DNA of 64,000 nt from JALYOK01 sp963840785 (GCA_963840785.1 CAWJAF010000003.1:434001-498000), one strand, 5' to 3'. Positions 20,235 through 29,320 are shown, counted from the first letter of the stretch. The notes: a model not told the origin generated them from the sequence alone. Made by a program: numbers and translations.

Positions 20235-20803
20235 CTACTTCAGTTTTGCCAGGAACGTTTCCAGCGCTGCATTGAACTTGTCGGGAAACTCATGAAACAT
20301 CCAGTGTCCGCCCATTTCGACCGTTTCCGAGTGAGGGGCATGCTTCGCAAGCCACGCCTTTCCGGAGCCGGCTTGGGTGTCGCTCAGCACGTTGAGCACC
20401 GGAATTTTGCCGTCGATCATTTTTGCTTCTGCGGTATAGTCTCCGAAGCAACCGTCCGCAGCCAATAACGTGGCGACATAATTGGGTGTTTTCTGCACTT
20501 GATCGAGCAACCAATCGAGTTCCTCCTTAGTGATTTTCCGTTGCAAAAGATAGGGGCCGAACTCGCTCATCACCGCACGACGATCATAGGCCACGCCATT
20601 AATGAAACTCCCCACTTCTGCGGTATCGCTGTAGTCGCCCCAGTCACCCTTTTCTGTCCGAATCGATCGCGGCGACTGATCGATACAAACGAACGCCTTG
20701 ACATTATCCGTGCCATATGACCGAAAATAGCCGTAGACGTCGTGACATCCCCACGACCAACCAACCACGATTGGATCTTTTAGCTTAAGCGCCTCCATGA
20801 AGG
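20235..20803 (-). pseudogene. Alpha/beta hydrolase, 3' part (gene split by IS21-family element)
   Basis: This segment encodes the catalytic core and C-terminus: MEALKLKDPIVVGWSWGCHD (nucleophile elbow GWSWG), then VKAFVCIDQSPRSI and the C-terminal His in EMGGHWMFHEFP. The 5' part is at 26716-27024. Joining the two across the 5.9-kb insertion gives ...GKDLRAFMEALKL... with no gained or lost codon, so the insertion is recent and precise. Confidence 0.88.
20800..20803. repeat. Target-site duplication AAGG, left copy
   Basis: AAGG directly abuts the left end of the IS21-family element and is repeated at 26716-26719 at the right end. A 4-base duplication fits the IS21 family. Confidence 0.85.
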
Positions 20804-20809
20804 TGCGTA

Positions 20810-20899
20810 TTTCACGCCAACGTGACCGGTGATTTCACCAAAGCGTGACCGGCTGTTTCACGGCATCGTGACCGCGATTTCACGCCGAGCGTGACCGAT
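20810..20899 (+). repeat. IS21 left-end transposase-binding repeats
   Basis: Four tandem units of the form TTTCAC-N5/6-CGTGACCG spaced about 23 bases apart. IS21-family ends are known to carry multiple such repeats. The right end (26585-26715) has two direct and two inverted copies. Confidence 0.8.
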
Positions 20900-20960
20900 G
20901 TAGTGGGTGTTGCATGGATAGTTAAAGGTAGCCTTGCTGCTTTTTTGAAAGCGAGCAGGC

Positions 20961-21727
20961 ATGCCCCAGGACAAACTATCTATGCGCAAAATACGAGACG
21001 TACTGCGATACCGCCACAGCACCGACCTGAGCCTGTCGGCCATTGCTCGGGCGTTGAACATTTCCAAAGGCGTCGTCGCCAAATACCTCAAGTTATCGGC
21101 CGAAGCCGGCTTAGGCTGGCCGTTGCCCGAGGATTTAGATGACGCCGCCCTTGAGAAGCGCCTATACCAACAACCGACGGCCCGCGTGCCCACGTTTGTC
21201 GAACCCGACTACGCCGACGTTCATCAGGAACTCAAACGCAAAGGCGTGACCCTGATCCTGCTGTGGGAAGAGTATCGCCAAGGCGCCGGTGATCGCGCGT
21301 ATCAATACACCGCGTTCTGCACTCACTATCGAACCTGGGCTGGCCAGCTCAAACGGTCGATGCGCCAGATTCATCGCGCTGGCGAGAAGTTGTTTGCCGA
21401 CTATGCCGGTCCGAGCGTCCCGATCATCAATGCGGATACCGGGGAAATCCGCCCGGCCAGCATCTTCGTCGCCGTATTGGGCGCATCCAGCTATACCTTT
21501 GCTTGCGCCACGACTGGCCAGACGCAAGCCGATTGGCTAAGTGCACTGGAACGCGCACTGATCTACATCGGCGGCGTCACCGCGCTGATTGTGCCGGACA
21601 ATCCCCGGGCCTTAGTCACGCACGCCAACCGTTATGAACCCGAGCTGAATCGAGCCACAGCGGAGTTTGCCGCCCATTACCGCACCGTGATCTTGCCTGC
21701 GCGCCCGAGAAAGCCGCAGGACAAAGC
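20961..21727 (+). pseudogene. istA: istA transposase, 5' part
   Basis: Encodes the N-terminal half of the IS21 transposase. An HTH (LSAIARALNISKGVVAKYLK) is near residues 20-40. The first catalytic Asp is in KLFADYAGPSVPI and the second in TALIVPDNPRALV. The frame breaks in PRKPQDKA, where the serine-recombinase element starts; a read-through tail of three foreign residues ends at 21740. Joined with 25033-25810 the gene is exactly 515 codons long. Confidence 0.92.
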
Positions 21728-21734
21728 GTACACT

Positions 21735-23813
21735 TCATAATGCACCTTGTGTAGTTAATGGAACGGCGATAAAAACGGGATACTTTGGTTGACGGCCTCC
21801 CTTGCCTTTGACCAACATAACGTTGCCCACCGGCTCATAGAGACAGCGGTGTTGGTTGCCGTACCGATGTTCGTGCAAGAAGCCGGCATGACCCCATTGA
21901 TAAATGGTTGTTGGGCACACCGCCAGTTGATCGGCGAGTTCACGTGCAGACAGCATGCCACGTTCGCGCAAGCGTTCAAAACGGCTCTTCAAATGATACG
22001 CCAAGCGAATTACAACGACCTTCTTAACCGTAAATGACTGCCCGCGCCAATTCTTGTAGCCCTGCTCGTTGAGTTGCTGCGCAACTTGGCGATCGGTACA
22101 CGTCTCAAGCAGTTCGTCGACCGTTTTGACCACCGCTGACGGCGTTTTGCGGATCAATGCGATCGGCCTGGGTTTATCGATTTCCAGCGATGCCGTACGT
22201 CCGCCGCGAAAGCGCACGTGAATGGCGATTCGTTCCGCTTTGACCAAGGTCACATCGTCGATCAACAACGCCAGCATACGCTTGCGTTCGACGGACGCGA
22301 CGCGCTCGTCGTGCCACACACGCGGGAAATCCTCGGCAAGTTGGCGGATCCGCGCACGCGCATCCTCGCCCAACAACGTCTGATCGGCCTGTTGCAGGCG
22401 TTCATGTTCCTGTTGTAATGAATCAAGCTGGCGAAGGCGTTCGTTCCAGTCGGACTCCAAGGAATCGGCGACCAGCCGGTTGGCGGGGTCCACGCTCATG
22501 TAGCGGCGGCGCGCGAGCTCGGCGTCATAGCGTGCCCGGATCAACTGGGTCGCGCGTTGTGCGCTGGACTGCTCGATGCGACCGGCGATCTCGTCCTCGA
22601 CCGCCAGCGCCACTTCAATCGCCGCCGGGGCAACATTCTCCAGCAGCAGTGCACTCACGGCCTGGTCAATGGCGTGGCCGCGCATTGACTGGCACGGCTT
22701 ATCGGCGCGCCGCACCGCGTTCTCGGTGCACATGTAGTACGGTTCCAGTTTGTCCGCCACCGCTTGATAACGCACCCGCATGCGTGCGCCGCACAAACCG
22801 CATACGACGCGTCCTTGCAATAGGCCCACGCCTTCACGCGGCATGCTGCCGCGATGACCCAGACCAAATCCGTTGGCATTGTGCGTGAGCGTAGTCTGGT
22901 TGCGTTCAAACTCTTCCCATCCGATATAACCGGGGTGGGCATCGCGGATCAGCACCAACCAATCTTCGCGAGCGACTTTGAGCGTCGTGTGTTTGTTGGC
23001 GCGATGGACACCGCGGGTCCGTCCGTAGGCGAAGGCGCCTGCATAGCGCGGGTTGTGCAAGATTTGCACGGTACGACAATGCTCCAATGGCCCCCAGAGC
23101 ACATCACCCTTGCCAATGCCGCGTCGAATCCGGCGCGGAAACAGCCAGCCTTCGCGACGAAACCGTTTGACCGTGGCGGTGGCTGACGTGCACTGACGGA
23201 AGGTGTCGAACAGCAACTGCACGGCCGCGCGAATCGATTGATCCGGATCGAGCACGACCGATCTATCCAAATGGTAAGCCAGACCGATCGGCAGCGGCAC
23301 CTCCAATTCGCCGCGGCGGGCCTTATTGCGCATGCCCCCTTGCAAGCGCGCCTTGAGCACATGCAGTTCGGCTTCGCTCATCGCGCCTTTCAAGCCGAGC
23401 AACAGCCGGTCGTTGAAATACGCCGGATCGTAGACGCCGTCTTCATCCAGAATCAAGGTTTGCGTCAATGCCGACAGCTCCAGTAAGCGGTGCCAATCGG
23501 CATTGTTGCGGGCCAGGCGCGATACCTCCAGGCCCAGCACGATACCGGCATGGCCGTTGGCCACTTCCGATACCAAACGCTGAAATCCGTCCCGATCCTG
23601 GGCGCTGGCACCCGACAACCCCAAATCACTGTCGATGACGTGGATGCGCTCGATCGGCCATCCCATCGACACCGCACGATCGCGTAACGCGTATTGTCGC
23701 TTAGTGCTTTCAGTGTTCTCGAGTACCTGGCGCAATGAGGACTGGCGGACGTAGAGAAATGCATCGCGTCGAAGATGATCGGCGGTTACCTTCTGGAATC
23801 GATCAGCAGACAT
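21735..23813 (-). CDS. Large serine recombinase
   Basis: 692 residues, intact. The N-terminal resolvase domain has the nucleophile Ser in FLYVRQSSLRQV, plus DSDLGLSGASAQDRDGFQRL and LEVSRLARNNADW. A recombinase domain follows (LHNPRYAGAFAYGRTRGV), then a zinc ribbon (CGLCGARM...CTENAVRR..PCQSM) and a coiled-coil region. The C-terminus carries an HTH (LSARELADQLAVCPTTIYQW). The stop codon lies only 7 bases from the left end of the element. It presumably catalyses integration and excision without target duplication. Confidence 0.93.
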   Translation of the reverse strand: MSADRFQKVTADHLRRDAFLYVRQSSLRQVLENTESTKRQYALRDRAVSMGWPIERIHVIDSDLGLSGASAQDRDGFQRLVSEVANGHAGIVLGLEVSRLARNNADWHRLLELSALTQTLILDEDGVYDPAYFNDRLLLGLKGAMSEAELHVLKARLQGGMRNKARRGELEVPLPIGLAYHLDRSVVLDPDQSIRAAVQLLFDTFRQCTSATATVKRFRREGWLFPRRIRRGIGKGDVLWGPLEHCRTVQILHNPRYAGAFAYGRTRGVHRANKHTTLKVAREDWLVLIRDAHPGYIGWEEFERNQTTLTHNANGFGLGHRGSMPREGVGLLQGRVVCGLCGARMRVRYQAVADKLEPYYMCTENAVRRADKPCQSMRGHAIDQAVSALLLENVAPAAIEVALAVEDEIAGRIEQSSAQRATQLIRARYDAELARRRYMSVDPANRLVADSLESDWNERLRQLDSLQQEHERLQQADQTLLGEDARARIRQLAEDFPRVWHDERVASVERKRMLALLIDDVTLVKAERIAIHVRFRGGRTASLEIDKPRPIALIRKTPSAVVKTVDELLETCTDRQVAQQLNEQGYKNWRGQSFTVKKVVVIRLAYHLKSRFERLRERGMLSARELADQLAVCPTTIYQWGHAGFLHEHRYGNQHRCLYEPVGNVMLVKGKGGRQPKYPVFIAVPLTTQGAL

Positions 23814-24081
23814 GGGTGAGCTCCGAATGGGTATGCAACACGAGATTGGCGATCAGGCGGACGAACTCGCTATCGCGACCGGGCACTGGGTGGGCGGGAA
23901 CCGGCGAGTTCGTGCGGCGGGGCGGCCGGCGGGTTGAGCAACATCGCCAGTCCTTGCCACATGCCGTGGAACCGAAGCGCCGTTAATTCTTCGCGGCCGC
24001 CTTGCCCGAGCAGGCATGCTGAGCGCAAGGCTTCGTAGCGCGCTACGGCGTCGGACGACCGGCACGCTGGAACCGTTTCTT

Positions 24082-24534
24082 CTACGGTTTTTTTTTGCGC
24101 GCGATCGCGCGTTCGATACTGCGAGGGTGAACTGACAGACCCCATGTGGATTCGATCTCGTGCGCCAACGCGCGCGCAGGAATCGATCCATCGCTTGGTA
24201 GTCGCTGTTCGATAAAGTGCATGAGCGCGTCGGTGAGTTTGTGCGCCCCTTTGGGGCCGCGTTGCTTGGGCAATAGACCGGCGAGCCCCTCGCGGGCGAA
24301 TGCCGCTTCGGCCTGATACAAGGTGGGACGCGATAGGCCAAATAGGAAGGCCGCATCGGCTTTGGAGGCGCCGTCGATACGCACGTGGCGCAGCATTTCG
24401 TACTTCGTCTGCAGCAAATCGTGGGCATCGAAGAACTCGCCCGATTGAAACCACGGTGCGCGAACCCGCTTGGGTTGCGCATTGAGTAATCCTTGGCGGC
24501 GTAAGCGTTCGAGCTTGGGATCCGGTTTCGTCAC
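24082..24534 (-). CDS. Helix-turn-helix accessory protein of the serine-recombinase element
   Basis: 150 residues: MTKPDPKLERLRRQGLLN, then a winged HTH (DGASKADAAFLFGLSRPTLY) and a second DNA-binding-like segment (STWGLSVHPRSIERAIARKKKP). The gene ends just after a run of nine A residues on the coding strand (plus positions about 24088-24096). Slipping to 7 or 10 A would extend it in frame by about 70 residues to 23870 (EETVPACRSSDAVARYEALR ... LAMLLNPPAAPPHEL). Homologues elsewhere may encode the tail separately. Its likely role is target choice or recombinase control. Confidence 0.7.
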   Translation of the reverse strand: MTKPDPKLERLRRQGLLNAQPKRVRAPWFQSGEFFDAHDLLQTKYEMLRHVRIDGASKADAAFLFGLSRPTLYQAEAAFAREGLAGLLPKQRGPKGAHKLTDALMHFIEQRLPSDGSIPARALAHEIESTWGLSVHPRSIERAIARKKKP

Positions 24535-24710
24535 GCTGACGATTCCTGCGGTAGCGATGTAATACTAAATACGCCGCACAATAAGAAATGTCAAGATAAA
24601 TAATTGTTTCATTTATCGAGATCAATCGTACAGTTACAGCGAAACGCAAGAGCAGAAGAGCAATGTGCGCAATACAAGCGGCAAAGTTATCTTTACAAAT
24701 GCGGCATAAT

Positions 24711-25001
24711 TTATTTAACATCCCGGCCTCCGCTCAGCTCATCGATCAGCGCACACAATCGACGCAAATCATCGGTGCGAAAGCAAGACCGACCGGCCGA
24801 CGCCTGCGCAAACAGATCCCACTCGGGAACATCGGTCCACGATGCCAATATCGAGCACAGGCGCTCATTTGCGTCGTAGTACATGACCCGATCCTCGCCC
24901 CAATTCTGGCGGCGCGTCATGAGTACGAAACGCTGTCCTCGCTTGGGATGGAATGGATGGGTGATCTCAAACGTAGGGATTATCGATGTACTGCTGTCCA
25001 C
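24711..25001 (-). CDS. DUF5372-like small protein of the serine-recombinase element
   Basis: 96 residues with FEITHPFHPKRGQRFVLMTR, NWGEDRVMYYDANERLCSIL and ASWTDVP, the pattern I associate with DUF5372 proteins encoded beside recombinase genes in similar elements. No catalytic motif is visible. It is the first gene of the element's minus-strand set, next to the right attachment junction. Confidence 0.65.
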   Translation of the reverse strand: MDSSTSIIPTFEITHPFHPKRGQRFVLMTRRQNWGEDRVMYYDANERLCSILASWTDVPEWDLFAQASAGRSCFRTDDLRRLCALIDELSGGRDVK

Positions 25002-25032
25002 ATGACAGGCAGTTGATGACTTGCGAGAAAGC

Positions 25033-25810
25033 CAAAGTCGAGTCGGGCGTGCAAGTGGTGGAACGCTGGATTCTGGCGCGACTGCGTCATTGGCAATTCT
25101 TCTCGGTGGCCGAACTGGACGCCGCCGTGGCGCAACTCCTGCCGGCGCTGAACGAGCGCGCGTTCAAGAAACTGCCCGGTAGTCGATGCGACGCCTTTGC
25201 CCGGCTCGATGCACCGTACCTGCGCCCGTTACCTGCTACCCGGTTTGTTCTAGCCGATTGGAAACGTGCAACCGTCAACATCGACTACCACGTCGAATTC
25301 GATGACCACTATTACAGCGTGCCTCACGCACTGGTGCGCCAGGAAGTGGAATTGCGCATTACGCGCGGCACCATCGAGATCCTTGCCCGTGGCCGTCGCA
25401 TCACCAGCCATGCGCGCAGCTACCACAAAGGCACCTTCTCAACGATTCCCGAACATATGCCGGCCGCACACCGAGCACACGCTCAGTGGTCGCCCGGCAA
25501 ATTGATGAATTGGGCGGCTACGGTGGGCCCGGCGACGGGTGAATTGGTAAAGCGATTGCTTATCGAGAAGCAACACCCCGAGCAAGGTTACCGATCGTGC
25601 CTCGGGTTGATGCGGCTGGCACGAACCTACGGTCGCGAACGTATGGAAGCCGCCTGTACGCGCGCGCTGACCATTGGTACGCATCGCTATCGCTCGGTGG
25701 CCTCGATTTTAAAGAAAGGGCTGGATCGCCAGCCCATCATTCCGCCGGCGCAAGCCGAACTGCCTTTACCGAGCCACGCCAATGTGCGCGGTCCGGATTA
25801 TTACCACTAA
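25033..25810 (+). pseudogene. istA: istA transposase, 3' part
   Basis: Continues IstA from KVESGVQVVERWILARLRH, which contains the third catalytic residue (Glu). It runs through the C-terminal DNA-binding region (YHVEFDDHYYSVPHALV) to GPDYYH. The nested element separates the second Asp from the Glu of the DDE triad, so the transposase is inactive until excision. An AAGGAGA ribosome site after the stop serves istB. Confidence 0.92.
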
Positions 25811-25828
25811 CCCAAGGAGAGACTCACG

Positions 25829-26563
25829 ATGTTGATCGAACAAACGTTACAAACCTTAAAAGCATTACGCTTGCCCGGCATGGCTACGGCATTCGAGGAG
25901 CAGCAGACCGTCGCAGCTTCAGCGAGCCTGTCGTTCGATGAACGCTTCGCGATGTTGGTCGACCGGGAATTAACCTGGCGCGATAATCGCCGCCTCGCCC
26001 GCTTGCTGCGTGAGGCGAAACTCAAATCATCGCAAGCGTGTGTGGAAGATATTCGTTATGGCGGCAAACGTAAATTGGATAAAGGGCTGATGGCGCAGTT
26101 GGCCAGTTGCCAATGGATTCGGGCGCATCAGAATGTGATCCTCACCGGCGCAACGGGCTGCGGTAAAACGTGGCTGGCGTGCGCACTGGGTAACGCGGCG
26201 TGTCGTCAGGGATTATCGGTTGCCTATGTGCGCACGCCGCGTTTGTTTGAGGAACTGCGGATCGCGCATGGCGATGGTAGCTTCGGCAAGCGTCTGGTGA
26301 GTTTGGCCAAGACGGATCTGTTGATTCTCGACGATTGGGGCTTGGCGCCGCTCAACCAGGGCGAACGTAATGATTTGTTGGAGGTGCTCGATGATCGTGT
26401 CGGTACGCGTTCGACGCTGATTACCAGCCAACTGGCGGTGAGCAACTGGCATGTGTACTTGAACGATCCGACGTTGGCCGATGCGATCCTGGATCGCGTG
26501 CTGCATGCAGCGCATAAAGTGCCGCTCTCGGGCGAATCGCAACGCAAGCCGGAAACGCTGTAA
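25829..26563 (+). CDS. istB: IstB transposition helper ATPase
   Basis: 244 residues, intact, 18 bases after istA. The AAA+ motifs are Walker A LTGATGCGKTWLACAL, Walker B DLLILDDWGLAPL and sensor region STLITSQLAVSNWH. IstB binds ATP and target DNA and activates IstA. The N-terminal domain (MLIEQTLQTLKALRLPGMA) is typical of the family. Confidence 0.95.
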   Translation: MLIEQTLQTLKALRLPGMATAFEEQQTVAASASLSFDERFAMLVDRELTWRDNRRLARLLREAKLKSSQACVEDIRYGGKRKLDKGLMAQLASCQWIRAHQNVILTGATGCGKTWLACALGNAACRQGLSVAYVRTPRLFEELRIAHGDGSFGKRLVSLAKTDLLILDDWGLAPLNQGERNDLLEVLDDRVGTRSTLITSQLAVSNWHVYLNDPTLADAILDRVLHAAHKVPLSGESQRKPETL

Positions 26564-26584
26564 TGCGCGCCGTCATGACTTGCG

Positions 26585-26715
26585 TTTCACGCCATCGTGA
26601 CCGCGATTTCACCGACAGCGTGACCGATTGAGGTAAACTAAAACCCTATCCATGCAGCCTCCTCGCATCGGTCACGCTCACGCGAAACGAGCGGTCACTT
26701 TCCGCGAAATACGCA
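26585..26715 (-). repeat. IS21 right-end transposase-binding repeats
   Basis: Two units in the same orientation as the left array (TTTCACGCCATCGTGACCG and a neighbour) are followed by two inverted units ending in the terminal GAAATACGCA. No gene is present between the istB stop and the right end. Confidence 0.75.
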
Positions 26716-27024
26716 AAGGCGCGCAAATCTTTGCCATGCTGAATGTATGTGTGTCCCTCTAGCGTCTTGCTCGAACGGCCTTGGCTTCTTGGGTCATAGG
26801 CAAGTACGCGGTATTTTTTGGAGAAGTGAGAAATTTGATCTGGGGCAAAAAAACTCCTGCGTTCCCGTCCAACCCGTCACGAAGATCAACGGCCTACCGC
26901 TGCCCGCCTCTTCGTAGAAGAGCTCTAAATCCGGACTCACGCGGACATACTCGCCAGCCAACGCGGTTGTCGAATACGAAACGCAGAACAATAGTGTCAA
27001 AAAGAGATTGCGTATGGTTTTCAT
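26716..27024 (-). pseudogene. Alpha/beta hydrolase, 5' part (gene split by IS21-family element)
   Basis: Encodes a signal peptide (IRNLFLTLLFCVSYSTTALA), then YVRVSPDLELFYEEAGSGRP and the oxyanion region LIFVTGWTGTQEFF. After a frame slip at a seven-A run (plus 26847-26853; six restores the frame) it continues ISHFSKKYRVLAYDPRSQGR and HTYIQHGKDLRAF. It then joins MEALKLKDP at 20803. The start has an AGGCGACG upstream. The AAGG at 26716-26719 is the right target duplication. Confidence 0.87.
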
Positions 27025-27537
27025 GATCGTCGCCTCCTGGGTTTGTGAAAATTGGCATTCAAATGAATGCGCTAGCCAGGATAGACGTCGTTGCGCAACG
27101 GATCTGTAACCGATTGCGAATTATTGTGGAATTTCAAGCCAACGCGAATTGGCGCCGCGATAGTTCTGAAGAAATTCTAGCGGGACAGGAAAATTCGCAA
27201 GCATTAGGGGCGCATACACCGTTACCGTTCATATCGATCCGAGGGGTGGTGCTACCACTGAAACTTCGGAGATAGATTATTAGAGATGACATTGCCCTCT
27301 ACCAGTCGATGAGAGTCTGCTTATCCTTTACCGATTAAACCGTTCGACTATCAGGTAACCGGATACTCGAACTTCCAACAGATTTTTGAGCGGCGGGTTC
27401 TCGACCGCAATCGGTCGCTCAGTTGGAAAACTCCTACTACCGCTTTGGGTCGTCGGTGCAATGTCGCAGTAATATTTTGAATGGCGGTTGCTCTATCCAT
27501 TGCGGACTATTCTCGTCGAACAACTCAGCATTTGGAT
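27025..27537. other. 513-bp intergenic stretch, no gene seen
   Basis: No frame here has family resemblance, a convincing start or a signal peptide. It separates the hydrolase promoter region from the 3' end of the SRAP gene and may contain the boundary between host sequence and the conjugative element. I saw no attachment repeat. Confidence 0.5.
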
Positions 27538-27563
27538 TTATTTCGGCGCTGGCGCCGAAATAA
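27538..27563 (-). terminator. 26-bp palindrome overlapping the SRAP stop codon
   Basis: Twelve-base arms TTATTTCGGCGC / GCGCCGAAATAA surround TG. The palindrome spans the last codons and the stop of the SRAP gene. There is no long T-tract, so it may be a bidirectional transcription barrier instead of a classic terminator. Confidence 0.55.
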
Positions 27564-28179
27564 ACTTATTCACCGATACCGGTGCGAAAAACGTCACGGC
27601 TTCGTCAGTTGTTGCGTTGAGCCAATCGTCAAAGGAGTCCGGCTCAATCACGACAACCGAGCGCTTTTCATCGTTGGCCGGATGAAACTTTCCCATGATC
27701 GGATGGGAATTGGCGTTGACGGTCAATAGGCTAAACGATGGAATCCACTCTCCATTCGGGTTCTTCCAATACTCGTAAATCGCCGCGACGCCAAAGGGTT
27801 TTTGATCTTGCAGCTCAATGCGCCACCGAATGGGTTTACCGGTTTCGTAGTTGGGTTCGTAAAACCGATCCATCGGGACGATGCAGTATTGGCGTTTACG
27901 CCAAGCATTTCGAAACGTCGGTTTCTCGAATACCGTTTCAGTCCGCGCGTTATACGTCGATCGATAATTCTTGCCGTCCTTCGACCAAGTCGGAATCAAT
28001 CCGAATGTGGCGGCGATACATTCTTTACGCTTGCTTCCTTGATCGTCTTCTCTGGCCAGACGAATGATCGGCGCTTGGTAACCCGGGTAAGCTTCTTCGC
28101 GAAATTCGATGTCGGGGGCTGACGCACCAAAATAATCATCGATCAATTCCCGGCTGGTCGGGCGGTAATTTGTGCACAT
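27538..28179 (-). CDS. SOS response-associated peptidase (SRAP/HMCES/YedK family)
   Basis: 213 residues, intact. The catalytic Cys is residue 2 (MCTNYRP), exposed after Met removal. NARTETV supplies the conserved Asn (residue 77), MDRFYEP the Glu (108) and SHPIMGKFHPAND a His, matching the family active site. SRAP proteins form a covalent cross-link with abasic sites in single-stranded DNA. In a conjugative element this would protect incoming single-stranded DNA. It is transcribed divergently from the LexA-like gene. Confidence 0.92.
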   Translation of the reverse strand: MCTNYRPTSRELIDDYFGASAPDIEFREEAYPGYQAPIIRLAREDDQGSKRKECIAATFGLIPTWSKDGKNYRSTYNARTETVFEKPTFRNAWRKRQYCIVPMDRFYEPNYETGKPIRWRIELQDQKPFGVAAIYEYWKNPNGEWIPSFSLLTVNANSHPIMGKFHPANDEKRSVVVIEPDSFDDWLNATTDEAVTFFAPVSVNKFISAPAPK

Positions 28180-28267
28180 GGTTTGAGTTTGTTTGAAACG
28201 ATATGCCTATCTTAACGAATTGATTTGGACCCGCCAACGCGTGCAATGGCAGGGACACGGTTGACTA

Positions 28268-28281
28268 CGAACGATCGTTCG
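28268..28281. promoter_or_regulatory. LexA-type SOS box
   Basis: CGAACGATCGTTCG is a perfect palindrome fitting GAAC-N4-GTTC, the SOS box form used by several LexA lineages. It lies 43 bases upstream of the LexA-like start and in the divergent spacer with the SRAP gene, so it is well placed for autoregulation. Confidence 0.7.
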
Positions 28282-28323
28282 GATAGATTATCCTTTATTT
28301 CCTAACCAACGCCCACCCCCGCC

Positions 28324-28893
28324 ATGCCGCCCGCCGATGACAATGCCTTAATCGCCCTGCGAGACTATTACGCCGAACATCAGGTGTTGCCGTCGTATAC
28401 GACGATCGCGGATCTGTTGGGGCTTAAGTCCAAGGCCTGGATTTCGGCCTTGGTATCGCGTTTGATCTTGCAACGGTATTTAGCCTTTACCGCCGATAAG
28501 CGCTTGAAACCGGGGGCGCGGTTCTTTGAGCACTTTGTATTTGACAGCGTCCAAGCCGGATTGCCGAATCCGGCGAATGATAATCCGCCGGAAGCCATTA
28601 CGCTGGAGAACTTTCTGATTCATCGCCCATCGCAGACGGTGTTGATTCGGGTCAAGGGCGATTCGATGAAAGATGCCGGGATTCATGACGGCGATCTGGC
28701 CGTGGTGGAACGGCGCTATACGGCCAATGTCGGTGAAATTGTGGTGGCGAATCTCGACAATGAATTCACGCTGAAGTATTTGGATAAGGATAAAGCCGGC
28801 CATTTCTTGCGGCCGGCTAACGACGATTTTGCGCCGATTCGTAGCGGATTTGAAATCTTTGGCGTGATGGTGGGCTTGGTGCGTAAGTATTGA
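28324..28893 (+). CDS. LexA-like S24 family repressor
   Basis: 189 residues. An N-terminal winged HTH (VLPSYTTIADLLGLKSKAWI) is followed by the autocleavage site Ala78-Gly79 (SVQAGLPNP). The S24 peptidase dyad is Ser114 (VKGDSMKDAGI) and Lys151 (FTLKYLDKD). It should bind the palindrome 43 bases upstream and self-cleave on RecA activation. It is encoded with SRAP and DNA polymerase IV, forming a mobile SOS cassette. It is shorter than E. coli LexA and distinct in its HTH. Confidence 0.88.
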   Translation: MPPADDNALIALRDYYAEHQVLPSYTTIADLLGLKSKAWISALVSRLILQRYLAFTADKRLKPGARFFEHFVFDSVQAGLPNPANDNPPEAITLENFLIHRPSQTVLIRVKGDSMKDAGIHDGDLAVVERRYTANVGEIVVANLDNEFTLKYLDKDKAGHFLRPANDDFAPIRSGFEIFGVMVGLVRKY

Positions 28894-29054
28894 ATTGGAA
28901 ATTCCCACCTGGCGAAGTGACGATACCCGCCCAGTTCGGACGGCAACATTTGTTCACAATCCTGACACCCCCATTTAACATTTGATTCGGTATGATGGGT
29001 TCCATGTTGTGACGTTCCTCCTCCGCGTCATCGCAGGAAATCTCCTCCAATTAG

Positions 29055-29079
29055 AGCCCACGCGTTGTGGGCTTTTTTT
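29055..29079 (+). terminator. Rho-independent terminator
   Basis: GCCCAC-GCGTT-GTGGGC is followed by a seven-T run. It lies about 160 bases after the LexA-like gene and upstream of dinB, so dinB probably has its own promoter. Confidence 0.88.
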
Positions 29080-29320
29080 ATGGTCTGATCGCGGAACATT
29101 CGACGGGCTGGACTTGAAATCGACACGCCCCAAATCGCTGGGAGGCGCAACCTGAGGCGTGAACCCGACGTCGATCCGCAATTTCCGCAAATCCATCGAG
29201 TCGAACAATAATTTACGCCCGACACGACATCAGCGCAATTAAATTTCGCCGATTGGTTGGCGCTCGACTGAGAAATTTGCACCGCTGCCAAAGCGTCTCG
29301 ACCGGCGTTACCATACGCCC

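Larger units (their letters stand above)
21728..25032 (-). mobile_element. Serine-recombinase element inserted in istA
   Basis: A 3.3-kb element with genes for a large serine recombinase, a helix-turn-helix protein and a DUF5372-like protein, all on the minus strand. Both junctions carry AAAGC (21723-21727 and 25028-25032), which probably contains the crossover dinucleotide. Deleting 21728-25032 restores istA in frame as ...QDKAKVESGVQ.... Confidence 0.88.
20804..26715 (+). mobile_element. IS21-family insertion sequence carrying a nested serine-recombinase element
   Basis: The ends begin TGCGTATTTC in inverted orientation and are flanked by the 4-bp direct repeat AAGG. It carries istA (interrupted) and istB, plus arrays of internal repeats at both ends. 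Total length is 5,912 bp, of which about 3,305 bp is a second element inside istA, leaving a normal ~2.6-kb IS21. The insertion lies in an alpha/beta hydrolase gene. Confidence 0.93.

Noticed and set aside
20810..20899. Regularly spaced repeats suggesting a CRISPR-like array
   Set aside because: The units are about 19 bases with ~4-base spacers, sit at the end of an IS21 element and recur at its other end. They are transposase-binding sites. No CRISPR array was seen anywhere in the window.
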